DNA of 31,398 bases, from positions 1 to 31,398 of the forward strand of contig CAZGGU010000007.1 of assembly GCA_964525395.1 (NCBI GenBank), given 5' to 3'. Position numbers and translations under genes: made by a program. Source of the stretch: 2-01-FULL-39-10-A sp964525395 (GTDB lineage: Bacteria; Patescibacteriota; Microgenomatia; Levybacterales; UBA12049). The notes below the pieces were generated by a model. It did not search any database, was not told the DNA's origin, and worked only from the letters and a program-made list of their open reading frames with translations. The first letter of the stretch is position 1; each line of letters starts with the position of its first letter. Positions 1 to 8,062 of this stretch are shown one piece after another.

Positions 1-614
1 AGGCGCGGATTGGCATTGGTATTTTTCAAATCATAATGAGTAAGTTCAAGTTTATGGATCAAGTTTCGATAATTTATTGCTTCGTTTTTGTCGCTGATTG
101 ATTCAATCATTTTTTTTCTTGCTGAGAAAATGGCATTTTCTAGCCAAATAATTGCATCAGCTTTGTCTTTAGAGATTTCTTGTGCTAGAAAAAGTGCATC
201 TCCTGCTCCTTTGATGTCTAAAATCTGCTCCAAATTTTCATTTGTTGTTTCGATTTTATCTTTAACCTCAATGATTTTAGCGCGACTGAGAATAGTCGGT
301 AGGAAAAACCCAGCATCTTTAACCTGAATATAAATTAAACATGATGTAGGCGGCTCTTCTAAGAGCTTAAGTAATGCATTTTGCGCATCTTTGGTCGCTT
401 TCGATAGGAGAATCCAAACACTAGCTTTTCTCTCTCCTTGGAAAGGTTTTAAATAAATTTTTTTCTGAATATTTCTGACATCTTCAATTCCCAGATCTTT
501 TTCAAACTCTAAAATTTCGATATCGAATTTATTAATCTTTTCTTTGTCTAAAATTTTTTCGATCTCTTCCCTGCCCTTTTCTATATTTTTGGAACTAATG
601 ATAAAAGTTTGCAT
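1..614 (-). CDS. holB: DNA polymerase III delta-prime-like clamp-loader subunit (partial, 3' end off the window)
   Basis: The reading frame is open from the ATG at 614 to the left edge (about 204 codons, no stop), so the gene is truncated by the window. The best family mark is AQNALLKLLEEPP at residues 77-89, the conserved block of delta-prime and gamma/tau clamp-loader subunits, preceded by an IGIEDVR-like segment (residues 42-47) and followed by the usual FFLPTILSR stretch. The role would be loading the sliding clamp during replication. The N-terminus lacks a P-loop; delta-prime subunits do not hydrolyse ATP, so this fits delta-prime better than tau. It is divergent from pilB. A TAAAAT hexamer ends seven bases before the ATG and no Shine-Dalgarno site is visible. 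The divergent N-terminus is the main uncertainty. Confidence 0.75.
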   Translation of the reverse strand, partial: MQTFIISSKNIEKGREEIEKILDKEKINKFDIEILEFEKDLGIEDVRNIQKKIYLKPFQGERKASVWILLSKATKDAQNALLKLLEEPPTSCLIYIQVKDAGFFLPTILSRAKIIEVKDKIETTNENLEQILDIKGAGDALFLAQEISKDKADAIIWLENAIFSARKKMIESISDKNEAINYRNLIHKLELTHYDLKNTNANPR

Positions 615-621
615 TTGAGTT

Positions 622-627
622 ATTTTA
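622..627 (-). promoter_or_regulatory. -10 element of the delta-prime gene
   Basis: TAAAAT on the minus strand with seven bases between it and the ATG at 614. No good -35 is visible. It fits the near-leaderless pattern of the window. Confidence 0.45.
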
Positions 628-648
628 CATCATTTTCGAGATTTAATA

Positions 649-680
649 TTGATATTTAACACTGAATTTCTTACTATAAT
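649..680 (+). promoter_or_regulatory. Candidate pilB promoter
   Basis: TTGATA (649-654) and TATAAT (675-680) are separated by 20 bases, longer than ideal. The TATAAT ends only four bases before the ATG at 685. This leaves room for a leaderless transcript at most and argues against the TTG at 649 as start codon, because that TTG would lie inside the -35 element. Confidence 0.5.
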
Positions 681-684
681 AGTA

Positions 685-2406
685 ATGCCCACAAATCAGC
701 CATTAACAAACGGTGCCCCATCTATTTCAGATGTTCTATTTGGAGAGCGTCTTATTAACCAAACTCAATATAATGATATTAAGTTAAGGTCGGTAACCCA
801 GGGTGTTCCTGAAGAAGATATCATAGCTCAGGCAAAATATGTTTCTGAAGATAAACTTGCTGAAGCGAGAGCAAAGTTATTGGGAATTCCTTACATAAAC
901 TTAGATTCCACATCTTTTTCACCCCAAGCGCTAGGATTAGTTCCTCAAGCAGTAGTGCAGAGGTTTAATATTATTCCTATTTTCTATGATGATAAGACTA
1001 AAACTCTTTCGATTGCGATGGCCAACCCTGTTGATTTAGACGCAATTTCCTTCGTTCGTCAGAAAACTGGACTTAATATAAAAGCTTTTGCTGCTTCCCC
1101 GTCTGCTATTTCTCAAGCTATTAGCATGCAGTATCGCCAAGAATTGGTAGGTCAAGTCGGTGAAGCTTTAAAAGAAACAGAGGAATTAAATAAAACGAAA
1201 ACAATCGACTCTACTCAGATTGCTCAAATTATTAAAGAAGCTCCTATCGCTAAAATTGTTTCTACCATTCTTGAATATGCTGTTAAGAGTCGTGCCTCTG
1301 ATGTTCATATCGAGCCTGAAGAAGACAGAGTTAGAGTTCGTTATAGAATTGACGGAATTCTTTATGATCGCTTAAGTTTGCCTAAATCAGTACAGGAGTC
1401 TGTAATTTCTCGCATCAAGATTCTTTCTGAGATGAAAATTGATGAACATCGTATTCCCCAGGATGGAAGGTTTAATTTTAAATCCGATGATAAAGAAGTA
1501 GATCTTCGTATTTCAGTTCTTCCTACAGTGCATGGTGAGAAAATCGTAATGAGACTTCTTCGAAAAAGTGGCGGAATTCCTACGCTCCAGGAATTAGGTG
1601 TTTCAGGAACGGCTCTTAGAAATTTAGAGGTTAATATGGAAAGACCTCACGGAATAATCATAGTTTGTGGACCTACTGGATCTGGAAAAACATCTACGCT
1701 TTATTCTGTGCTAAATAAGTTAAACACTCCTAAGGTAAATATTATGACTTTGGAAGATCCTGTCGAATATGAGATGTTAGGTGTTAATCAGGTGCAGATC
1801 AATCCCGCTGTTGGACTAACATTTGCAACTGGACTTCGCGCTTTCCTCAGACAAGATCCTAACATTATTCTAGTCGGAGAAATTCGTGATAAAGAAACTA
1901 CAGAGCTTGCTATCCAGGCCGCTTTAACTGGACATTTAGTCTTCTCTACCCTTCATACTTCAAATGCAGCGGGAGCACTGCCTCGTCTATTAGATCTAGG
2001 CGCAGAAACTTTTCTTTTAGCCTCAACCATTAATGCGCTAGTTGGTCAAAGAATTGTTAGAAGAATTTGTCCTAAATGTAAAGCATCTTATTCTCCTGCC
2101 CCTGAAGTGATTGAAGAAATTAAAAAAGTACTTGGGCATTTAATGCCTACAGGTCAAATTCAACTTTATAAAGGTAATGGATGTGAGGAATGTGGTAACT
2201 CAGGTTATATTGGAAGAATTGGTATTTTTGAAGTGTTACCTGTAACTCCCAAGCTTGCTGACTTAGTTCTTAGAAGGTCTGATAGTAACTCTCTTGAGCA
2301 AGAAGCGATAGCTGAAGGAATGGTTACATTGAAGCAGGATGGTTTTCTTAAAGCAATTGCGGGAGTTACTACAGTCGAAGAAGTTCTAAGAGTCGCTCAA
2401 GATTAA
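685..2406 (+). CDS. pilB: Type IV pilus extension ATPase PilB
   Basis: Hexameric cytoplasmic ATPase that powers pilus extension. The 573-residue protein has an N-terminal MshEN/GSPII_E-type region, then a secretion-ATPase core. The core shows the His-box segment ASDVHIEP, a Walker A GPTGSGKTS at residues 329-337, a Walker B ILVGEIRD at 395-402, and a zinc-binding tetracysteine (C462, C465, C500, C503) that is typical of PilB and GspE but absent from PilT. The upstream in-frame TTG at 649 would add 12 residues but lies within the promoter, so the ATG is preferred. The stop is followed by pilT after one base (TAATATG), so pilB-pilT-pilC form a tight operon. Length and motifs match the family and there is no sign of damage. 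Confidence 0.95.
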   Translation: MPTNQPLTNGAPSISDVLFGERLINQTQYNDIKLRSVTQGVPEEDIIAQAKYVSEDKLAEARAKLLGIPYINLDSTSFSPQALGLVPQAVVQRFNIIPIFYDDKTKTLSIAMANPVDLDAISFVRQKTGLNIKAFAASPSAISQAISMQYRQELVGQVGEALKETEELNKTKTIDSTQIAQIIKEAPIAKIVSTILEYAVKSRASDVHIEPEEDRVRVRYRIDGILYDRLSLPKSVQESVISRIKILSEMKIDEHRIPQDGRFNFKSDDKEVDLRISVLPTVHGEKIVMRLLRKSGGIPTLQELGVSGTALRNLEVNMERPHGIIIVCGPTGSGKTSTLYSVLNKLNTPKVNIMTLEDPVEYEMLGVNQVQINPAVGLTFATGLRAFLRQDPNIILVGEIRDKETTELAIQAALTGHLVFSTLHTSNAAGALPRLLDLGAETFLLASTINALVGQRIVRRICPKCKASYSPAPEVIEEIKKVLGHLMPTGQIQLYKGNGCEECGNSGYIGRIGIFEVLPVTPKLADLVLRRSDSNSLEQEAIAEGMVTLKQDGFLKAIAGVTTVEEVLRVAQD

Positions 2407-2407
2407 T

Positions 2408-3487
2408 ATGGAAATGAACGGAAAAATTAAAGAATTATTGGAATTAGTGGTGCAAAATAAAGCGTCTGATTTGCATTTATTGGTGGGAATTCCACCGTCA
2501 ATAAGAATTGATGGAACCCTGAATATTTTAAATCGTTTTCCTGTAGTTGAGGGAAGTGATATGGAAGAGATGATTTTCTCTCTTCTTAAGCCTGACCAAA
2601 AAGAGCTACTAATTGCCAATAAAGAATTGGATTTTTCTTTTGGAATTGGAGGTGGGGCTTATGGCAACGACGGAAGGTTCCGTGCGAATGTCTATTACCA
2701 AAGAGGATATTTGTCAGGTGCCTTTCGCTATTTGGAGCCAAATATTAAAACAATTGAAGAATTAAGGCTTCCTAAAGTTCTTAGTTCGTTTGCAGAAATG
2801 AAGCAAGGATTTATTTTAGTTGCTGGGCCAACTGGTCAAGGAAAATCTACAACTCTTGCAGCCATAATCAACCAAATAAATATGAATAAATCTGCACATA
2901 TTTTAACCGTGGAGGATCCGATTGAGTACATTTATCCACAGGGAAAAAGTATTGTGTCTCAAAGAGAAATGGGGCAAGACTCGCATTCTTGGAATTATGC
3001 TTTGCGTTCTGCTCTGAGAGAAGATCCTGATGTGGTTTTGATTGGTGAAATGCGAGATCCTGAAACAATTGCTTCGGCTATTACAATCGCTGAAACAGGA
3101 CATTTAGTCTTCTCTACCCTACACACAAATTCAGCATCTCAAACAATTGATCGTATCATTGATTCCTTTCCTGCACCGCAGCAACCGCAGATTAGAATTC
3201 AGTTGGCAGCGACACTTAAGGGTATTGTTTCTCAGCGACTACTTCCTCAAATAAATGGCGGTAGAGTTCCGGCTGTTGAGGTCATGCTTGGAAATAATGC
3301 AGTATCTAGTAACATTCGAGATGGAAAAACTCATTTAATTGACTCTATTATTGAAACATCACAAAAAGCAGGGATGATAAGCCTAGATCAGTCATTGTCC
3401 CAGCTGGTATTAGAAGGTGTCGTGAGCTTAGAAACAGCTAAGAATTATTCTTCGCGTCCTGAGGATTTGCTCAGAATGACGACATAA
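2408..3487 (+). CDS. pilT: Type IV pilus retraction ATPase PilT
   Basis: Cytoplasmic ATPase for pilus disassembly and retraction. The 359-residue protein has a PAS-like N-terminal domain, Walker A GPTGQGKST at residues 140-148, Walker B VLIGEMRD near 210-217, and a C-terminal helix region (SSNIRDGKTHLI) corresponding to the AIRNLI motif of PilT. The tetracysteine of PilB is absent, as expected. It starts one base after the pilB stop and is followed in the same way by pilC, with no Shine-Dalgarno site, so translation probably depends on re-initiation. Its presence means the pilus is likely retractile, as needed for twitching, DNA uptake or pulling close to a partner cell. Confidence 0.94.
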   Translation: MEMNGKIKELLELVVQNKASDLHLLVGIPPSIRIDGTLNILNRFPVVEGSDMEEMIFSLLKPDQKELLIANKELDFSFGIGGGAYGNDGRFRANVYYQRGYLSGAFRYLEPNIKTIEELRLPKVLSSFAEMKQGFILVAGPTGQGKSTTLAAIINQINMNKSAHILTVEDPIEYIYPQGKSIVSQREMGQDSHSWNYALRSALREDPDVVLIGEMRDPETIASAITIAETGHLVFSTLHTNSASQTIDRIIDSFPAPQQPQIRIQLAATLKGIVSQRLLPQINGGRVPAVEVMLGNNAVSSNIRDGKTHLIDSIIETSQKAGMISLDQSLSQLVLEGVVSLETAKNYSSRPEDLLRMTT

Positions 3488-3488
3488 T

Positions 3489-4694
3489 ATGAGACTCCGA
3501 TATAAAGCAATAAGTAATGAAGGAAAAGTAATTCGTGGGTCAGTGGAATCGAATGATTTGAGTGAAGCAGCATCATACTTGAGACAGCGTGGTCTAACGC
3601 CGGTCACTATTTCTAAAGAAAAAAAGTCAGACTTTGTTAAAAAGCTCCCTTTTTCTAAGAAAGTAAAAACTAAAGATCTCGTTCTCTTTACTAGACAAAT
3701 TTCTTCAATGTTAGCTTCAGGACTTACTCTTATTAAAGCACTGGAGATTCTAAAGGACCAGACTCCGAATAATACTCTTAGGGAAACTTTAGGTGGAATT
3801 CTTCTTGACCTTCAAGAGGGTACGTCTTTTTCAGATTCTATTGCGAAGTATCCTGAGATTTTTCCTCCAGTTTATGTGTCGCTGGTTAAGGCTGGTGAGT
3901 CGTCTGGTCTTCTTGATCAGATTTTTTTACGTTTAGCTAATAATCTAGAAAAACAGCAAAAATTAAAAAGTAAAGTAAAATCTGCGCTCATGTATCCCGC
4001 TGTGGTTTTAACTTTAATGTTTGTAGTTATACTATTAATGTTTATTTTCGTAATACCACAGTTAAGCAAGCTTTACGTGAGTTTAAATGTTGAACTTCCT
4101 CTAATAACTAAAGTTGTTATTTTTATTTCAAGTTTTATAGGGAAGGTATGGCCGCTAATAATAGGTATAATTGCTATTTCGTTTTACGCTTTTTCAAGAT
4201 GGAAAAAAACTATTAAAGGAAGAGAAACGTGGGATAAATTTTTACTCAGAGTTCCCCTCTTTGGCAAAATAATAAAACAAACAATTCTTGCTGAATTTTC
4301 CAGAACGTTTGGGCTCCTTGTGGGCACTGGAACATTAGTAGTGGATGCGCTAAATCAAAGCGCTGGAGTAACGGGAAACGTTATTTATGAAAATGCGATA
4401 AGCGAGATTGCTAAGCGAGTTGAGAAAGGTATTCCTGTGGGTGAAGCAATGACGTATTATCCTATTTTCCCTAGTATTTTAATACAGCTCGTTAAGGTAG
4501 GAGAAGAGACTGGAAAGGTTGATGAGAATTTAATGAAGGCTTCAGAATATTTTGAAGAAGAGGTGGATCAATCCGTAAAAGGATTAACAACTGCAATGGA
4601 GCCAATAATTATGGTTGTGCTTGGTGTGGGTGTTGGGTTTTTAGTTTTCTCAGTTATTTCGCCGATTTACAATTTATTGTCTGCAATTGGTTAA
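3489..4694 (+). CDS. pilC: Type IV pilus platform protein PilC
   Basis: Polytopic inner-membrane platform protein that couples the ATPases to pilin polymerisation. The 401-residue protein shows the usual order: a soluble N-terminal part opening with RLRYKAISNEGKVIRG, then two T2SF repeats. Hydrophobic spans lie near residues 165-195 and 215-235, and a last one sits near the C-terminus (IIMVVLGVGVGFLVFSVISP). Each repeat contains the recognisable segment with FTRQISSMLASG or EFSRTFGLLVGTG and the GESSG or GEETGK motifs. It begins one base after the pilT stop (TAATATG). Beyond its stop there is a gap of about 60 bases holding the promoter for the first pilin, with no convincing terminator. Confidence 0.95.
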   Translation: MRLRYKAISNEGKVIRGSVESNDLSEAASYLRQRGLTPVTISKEKKSDFVKKLPFSKKVKTKDLVLFTRQISSMLASGLTLIKALEILKDQTPNNTLRETLGGILLDLQEGTSFSDSIAKYPEIFPPVYVSLVKAGESSGLLDQIFLRLANNLEKQQKLKSKVKSALMYPAVVLTLMFVVILLMFIFVIPQLSKLYVSLNVELPLITKVVIFISSFIGKVWPLIIGIIAISFYAFSRWKKTIKGRETWDKFLLRVPLFGKIIKQTILAEFSRTFGLLVGTGTLVVDALNQSAGVTGNVIYENAISEIAKRVEKGIPVGEAMTYYPIFPSILIQLVKVGEETGKVDENLMKASEYFEEEVDQSVKGLTTAMEPIIMVVLGVGVGFLVFSVISPIYNLLSAIG

Positions 4695-4714
4695 ATACGA
4701 GGCTAATTTGCCTA

Positions 4715-4744
4715 TTGACAGACATTTTTAGATATGTGTAAATA
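4715..4744 (+). promoter_or_regulatory. Promoter of the major pilin gene
   Basis: A perfect TTGACA (4715-4720), 18 bases, then TAAATA (4739-4744), with nine bases to the ATG at 4754. The strong -35 just after the pilC gene suggests the first pilin is made in larger amounts than the assembly machinery. Confidence 0.65.
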
Positions 4745-4753
4745 GATATATAC

Positions 4754-5167
4754 ATGAAAACACTGCCCGTAAATCAAAAAGGTTTTACTTTAGTAGAGCT
4801 GCTTGTTGTTATTGGTATCCTCGGTATTCTCATGGTTGGCGCTCTCGTGGCTATTAATCCAGTTGCTAGATTTAATGCTGCTAAAGATGCAACTGCAAAA
4901 GGTGCAGTAGATCAAGCTTCAGCCTCAGTTCAAGCATATTATGCAAATGTTGGTTCTTGGCCAGCTTCTTGGAATGCGCTCGTAACTTCAGGCGATCTTC
5001 AAGCAATTCCCAAGGGTCCTGATGGTCAAAATTTAATATTTACTGTAAGTGCTAATGGTGTTGGTATTGGATTTGAATCTGCTACTTCAGGAGCTGTTGG
5101 ATATTTCTGCTGGAAGTCAAATGGAGTAAATGGTCACTTAGGCTCTGATGCTTGCACTGCTCCGTAA
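4754..5167 (+). CDS. Type IV prepilin, probable major pilin
   Basis: The 137-residue prepilin has a ten-residue leader ending in KG, then FTLVELLVV with Glu at mature position 5, so PilD should cut between G10 and F11. A hydrophobic helix of about 20 residues follows. The small globular domain ends with two cysteines (in GYFCWKS and SDACTAP) that could form the D-region disulfide. It is the first pilin after pilC and is the only one of the fibre pilins with its own strong TTGACA promoter, so I infer that it is the main fibre subunit. The start ATG lies nine bases after the -10 element with no Shine-Dalgarno site. Which pilin is truly major cannot be proved from sequence. Confidence 0.9.
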   Translation: MKTLPVNQKGFTLVELLVVIGILGILMVGALVAINPVARFNAAKDATAKGAVDQASASVQAYYANVGSWPASWNALVTSGDLQAIPKGPDGQNLIFTVSANGVGIGFESATSGAVGYFCWKSNGVNGHLGSDACTAP

Positions 5168-5182
5168 GCTCTCTTAAATTCT

Positions 5183-5191
5183 TGATATACT
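5183..5191 (+). promoter_or_regulatory. Extended -10 promoter of pilD
   Basis: TGATATACT, an extended -10 (TG, one base, TATACT), ends ten bases before the pilD ATG at 5202. No -35 is evident. A transcript would have a leader of only a few bases. Confidence 0.5.
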
Positions 5192-5201
5192 AAAGCCAGA
5201 G

Positions 5202-5936
5202 ATGGTTTTTTTTGTATTTATTTTGGGAACTCTAATAGGTAGTTTCTTAAATGTAGTAATTGATCGTATTCCCCGCGGAGAAATACTTACAGGCAGATCG
5301 CACTGTGAAAGCTGCAATAAAACACTTCGATGGATTGATTTGATTCCCATTATTTCTTTTGCTTTGAGTAAGGGTAAATGTAGATATTGTAAGTCTCCCC
5401 TTTCCTACCAATATCCATTGGTTGAAATTTTAACAGGATTATTATTTTTATACTCTGCATTAATATTCCCCATTTATTTATTGCCCTTTTACTTTTTCTT
5501 TGTCTCAATTTTCATTTCGATTTTTATTACAGATTTAAAATATGGGATTATTCCCGATAAAATTATTTTTCCGTCCCTTCCTATCACAATAATTTTTATA
5601 ATTTTAAGTAATCAAAATCTTTTAATACATATTTTAAGTGGATTATTGGCTTTTGGATTTTTCTATCTGCTTTTTCTACTGACTAAGAAGCGAGGTATGG
5701 GTTTTGGGGATGTAAAATTTGCGCTTCTTATTGGGTTAATCTTTGGATTTCCTGGCACAATATTTGTTTTATATGTGGCATTCTTGACAGGAGCAGTCAT
5801 TGGCTCCATACTTATTTTATGGAAGAAAAAAAAGATGAAATCCTCTATTCCATTTGGTCCTTTTTTAGCTCTAGGATGTTTAGTAGTAATGTTTTTTTCA
5901 AACCAAATTTTAGAAATAGTAGAAAAAATTCTTTAG
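5202..5936 (+). CDS. pilD: Prepilin peptidase / N-methyltransferase PilD
   Basis: Membrane aspartyl protease (family A24) that removes prepilin leaders and methylates the new N-terminus. The 244-residue protein starts with GSFLNVVIDRIPRG. It has the cytoplasmic zinc cluster C35-x2-C38 and C60-x2-C63 of the methyltransferase domain, then several hydrophobic segments. The two catalytic aspartates are D111 (in FITDLKYGIIPD) and D170 (in GMGFGDVKF, the GxGD motif). All key residues are present. The next pilin gene starts inside its 3' end in another frame, so the two are probably translationally coupled. It serves all six prepilins of this locus. Confidence 0.95.
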   Translation: MVFFVFILGTLIGSFLNVVIDRIPRGEILTGRSHCESCNKTLRWIDLIPIISFALSKGKCRYCKSPLSYQYPLVEILTGLLFLYSALIFPIYLLPFYFFFVSIFISIFITDLKYGIIPDKIIFPSLPITIIFIILSNQNLLIHILSGLLAFGFFYLLFLLTKKRGMGFGDVKFALLIGLIFGFPGTIFVLYVAFLTGAVIGSILILWKKKKMKSSIPFGPFLALGCLVVMFFSNQILEIVEKIL

Positions 5937-6439
5937 GCTTTACTTTTGTCGAGCTAATAGTCGTAATCGGGATTGTTGGAATTTTGACAATTGCTACGGC
6001 TGCTCTCATAAATCCAGGCCTTCAATTGAAAAGATCAAGGGACGCTGATCGTAAATCTGATCTTAAAAATATCCAACTAGCGCTTGAGATTTATCGAGCA
6101 GATCAAGGTTCTTATCCAGTTGTATCGGGTACAGTGGCAGCGAACTGCCCATCATCTACTCCATATATGCTTGTTCAGCTTGAGTCTGATGGCTCATGTC
6201 CAACAGACCCAACTAAGACTTATATTCAAAGTATTCCTACTGATCCTAAAACCAAAGCAAATTATTACTACTCTTCTACCACAGGAAGTGCCTACACACT
6301 TTATTCCTGCTTAGAGAATGCTAATGATTCTGATAAGCTCTCTGGTTCAACAGTTCCTGCATCACCTAACACTACTATCATAGGCGCGCTTAGTTGTCCT
6401 AGTGGTACGTCCGCATACTTTGGAGTTGTAAATCAGTAA
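5876..6439 (+). CDS. Type IV pilin-like / pseudopilin (GspG-like)
   Basis: The frame contains SLGFTFVELIVVIG, a prepilin cleavage site with Glu at mature position 5. After the helix comes DLKNIQLALEIYRADQGSYP, the pattern of GspG-type pseudopilins common in this kind of locus. Two ATGs could start it: 5819 (40-residue leader) or 5876 (21-residue leader ending in G, 187 residues in all). I choose 5876 because long leaders are rare. Either start lies inside pilD in another frame, an overlap of 61 bases from 5876. The C-terminal domain contains several cysteines (AANCPSS, GSCPTD, YSCLEN, LSCPSG) that may form disulfides. The stop overlaps the next start as TAATG. Confidence 0.85.
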   Translation: MFSSNVFFKPNFRNSRKNSLGFTFVELIVVIGIVGILTIATAALINPGLQLKRSRDADRKSDLKNIQLALEIYRADQGSYPVVSGTVAANCPSSTPYMLVQLESDGSCPTDPTKTYIQSIPTDPKTKANYYYSSTTGSAYTLYSCLENANDSDKLSGSTVPASPNTTIIGALSCPSGTSAYFGVVNQ

Positions 6440-6948
6440 TGAAAAAGACTGCCTTAAAAATACAAAAAGGGTTTACAATCATCGAATTAGTTTTAGTCAT
6501 TGGGATTATTTCAGTTATTTCTACCTTTGGATTTGTAGCTATTAGTCAGTTTAGTAATTCTAGAGACTTTGAAAGTTCAGTCGATAATTTTGTGAACACG
6601 ATCTATGAAGCCAAATCAAATACGCTTTCTCAAGTTAAGTTGGGCGGAAATTGTGCCTCAACGAATTTGATTGGCTATAAAGTTACGTTAGATTCAGCAG
6701 CGAATCCTATTCCTTACACCTTGAGCATTGTTTGTGGTACAGATTCTGAGACGCCCTCCTCCTGGACGACTACGGCCATCAGAACTGCTTATCTGTCAGC
6801 GGACACTAGTCTAGACATGGTCCCAACAGAGAATTTTATGTTCGAAACGCCCAACGCACTTGTTTCAGATGAATATACAATGAATCTGTCAAATGGAAGC
6901 TTAACTAGAACTATAGTAGTGGCCACTGCAGGAGCAATATTAAGATGA
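6439..6948 (+). CDS. Type IV minor pilin (GspH/FimT-like)
   Basis: The 169-residue prepilin has an 11-residue basic leader ending in QKG, then FTIIELVLVIG with Glu at mature position 5, and a hydrophobic helix. The following SSVDNFVNTIYEAKSNTLSQ segment resembles the start of the GspH/FimT globular domain. The ATG shares one base with the preceding stop (TAATG) and the end overlaps the next gene as ATGA. By position, second in the minor-pilin set, it would be part of the tip-initiation complex together with the next three genes. The GspH-like label is by pattern and order only. The pilin call itself is firm. Confidence 0.87.
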   Translation: MKKTALKIQKGFTIIELVLVIGIISVISTFGFVAISQFSNSRDFESSVDNFVNTIYEAKSNTLSQVKLGGNCASTNLIGYKVTLDSAANPIPYTLSIVCGTDSETPSSWTTTAIRTAYLSADTSLDMVPTENFMFETPNALVSDEYTMNLSNGSLTRTIVVATAGAILR

Positions 6949-7484
6949 GACAAAATGAAAAAGGATCAACCCTCGTAGAAGCGATTATGTCGCTTGCGTT
7001 GGTGACGATTATAATAACAGCAGTCGTGGCAGCAGTCATTTCTTCTGTTAATAATTCTCAGGCTTCAAATGACAGGGCGTTTGCTCTAGACTATGCAGAG
7101 GAAGGCTTGGACTTATTAAGAGATCTTAAAAGCGAGGACTTTACAAGTTTTACGACTACATATTCATTAAAAACACCTATTGAAAACAATTATTATTGTC
7201 TTTCCGATGATGATAATGCACTACCAGACTCTACTCTTTCGAATTGTACTTCGGGAAATGTGGCTAATGGAAAATATTTAAGAAAAGTGTTCATTCATTA
7301 TAATCCTGCTCCTGCTACGACGCCTGGAGGAAGAAATCCTCAAAACGATGTTAAATGTGCGGGGAGCGGAATATTTGCTTCCTCAATTGTATATTGGAGC
7401 GATTCGAAGTGTTCAGATGGAAGCTACTGTAGGTCGGTGGAATTAAATACCTGTTTTTATGATACGAACGTTATTTCATCATGA
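6945..7484 (+). CDS. Type IV minor pilin (PilV/GspI-like)
   Basis: The 179-residue prepilin has a short leader MRQNEKG followed by STLVEAIMSLALV, so the first mature residue would be Ser rather than Phe, with Glu at position 5. Such a non-aromatic first residue is tolerated among minor pilins. The segment FALDYAEEGLDLLRDLKSEDF after the helix is characteristic of PilV/GspI-type proteins (a conserved A-x-x-x-A-E-x-G-x-x-x-L pattern). Four-base ATGA overlaps join it to both neighbours. Several cysteines are present in the C-terminal half. It likely contributes to the tip complex of the pilus. Confidence 0.85.
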   Translation: MRQNEKGSTLVEAIMSLALVTIIITAVVAAVISSVNNSQASNDRAFALDYAEEGLDLLRDLKSEDFTSFTTTYSLKTPIENNYYCLSDDDNALPDSTLSNCTSGNVANGKYLRKVFIHYNPAPATTPGGRNPQNDVKCAGSGIFASSIVYWSDSKCSDGSYCRSVELNTCFYDTNVISS

Positions 7485-8026
7485 ATAAGTCACGTGGATT
7501 TACATTAATTGAACTTTTGGTTTCAATTTCTATAATTATTACTTCTGCTACGATCGTGGTTGCTATAATCACAGCTAGTTTTAGAGGCGCATCGAAAACT
7601 ATCGTGGATGAAGAGGTTCGCCAGAGTGGTAACAGCGCTTTGTCTCAAGCGGGAAAAATGATTCAATATGCAGATAGCTTTAATGGTGTGGTGGATTCCT
7701 CAGGCGATACGGTAACCAGCTGTGTAGTTTCTAGCGATGATGGCGACGTTACATTTAATTCGCTGCTTTTCACCACTGATGGAGTTTCCAGAACTCTTAG
7801 CTGTAATGCTGAAGATGGATTGACGCTCGATAATCAGCCTCTAGTAGACGAGGGAAGGCTAGTTTTGGAAAACTGTGAGCTGACTTGCTCACAGGCCACA
7901 TCTGTAGACTCTCCCACTATCGGAATAAGCTTTGATTTATCTAGGTCTTTATCTAGTTTGCCTGATCAATCAGCCAACATTGACTCTTTTTCTAAAAAAA
8001 TAAAAATGCGAAATTTAAACCAATAA
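7481..8026 (+). CDS. Type IV minor pilin (PilW/GspJ-like)
   Basis: The 181-residue prepilin has a six-residue leader MNKSRG, then FTLIELLVSISIIIT with Glu at mature position 5. The helix continues into IITASFRGASKTIVDEEVRQSGNSALSQAGKMI, close to the pattern of GspJ/PilW proteins. The C-terminal domain has paired cysteines (TSCVVSS, RTLSCNAED, ENCELTCSQ). The start overlaps the previous stop as ATGA. The last bases are followed at once by the TTGACA promoter of the next gene (8027), so this is the last gene that must depend on the pilD transcript. Confidence 0.85.
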   Translation: MNKSRGFTLIELLVSISIIITSATIVVAIITASFRGASKTIVDEEVRQSGNSALSQAGKMIQYADSFNGVVDSSGDTVTSCVVSSDDGDVTFNSLLFTTDGVSRTLSCNAEDGLTLDNQPLVDEGRLVLENCELTCSQATSVDSPTIGISFDLSRSLSSLPDQSANIDSFSKKIKMRNLNQ

Positions 8027-8056
8027 TTGACAGTTTAGGCTCATTATTGTTAGTCT
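8027..8056 (+). promoter_or_regulatory. Promoter before the PilX-like gene and pilMNO
   Basis: TTGACA (8027-8032), 18 bases, then TAGTCT (8051-8056) with a TG extension at 8048-8049. Exactly six bases separate the hexamer from the ATG at 8063. The -35 begins directly after the stop codon of the previous pilin. Confidence 0.65.
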
Positions 8057-8062
8057 TAATGT

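Noticed and set aside
88..327. Plus-strand open frame of 79 codons
   Set aside because: It is the shadow of the minus-strand delta-prime gene, whose conserved clamp-loader block is clear.
649..684. TTG at 649 as start of PilB
   Set aside because: It lies in the -35-like TTGATA of the pilB promoter, and TATAAT sits between it and the ATG at 685, which gives a normal protein start.
4699..4714. Hairpin AGGC/GCCT after pilC as a terminator
   Set aside because: The stem is only four base pairs and no T run follows; the TTGACA of the pilin promoter begins right after it.
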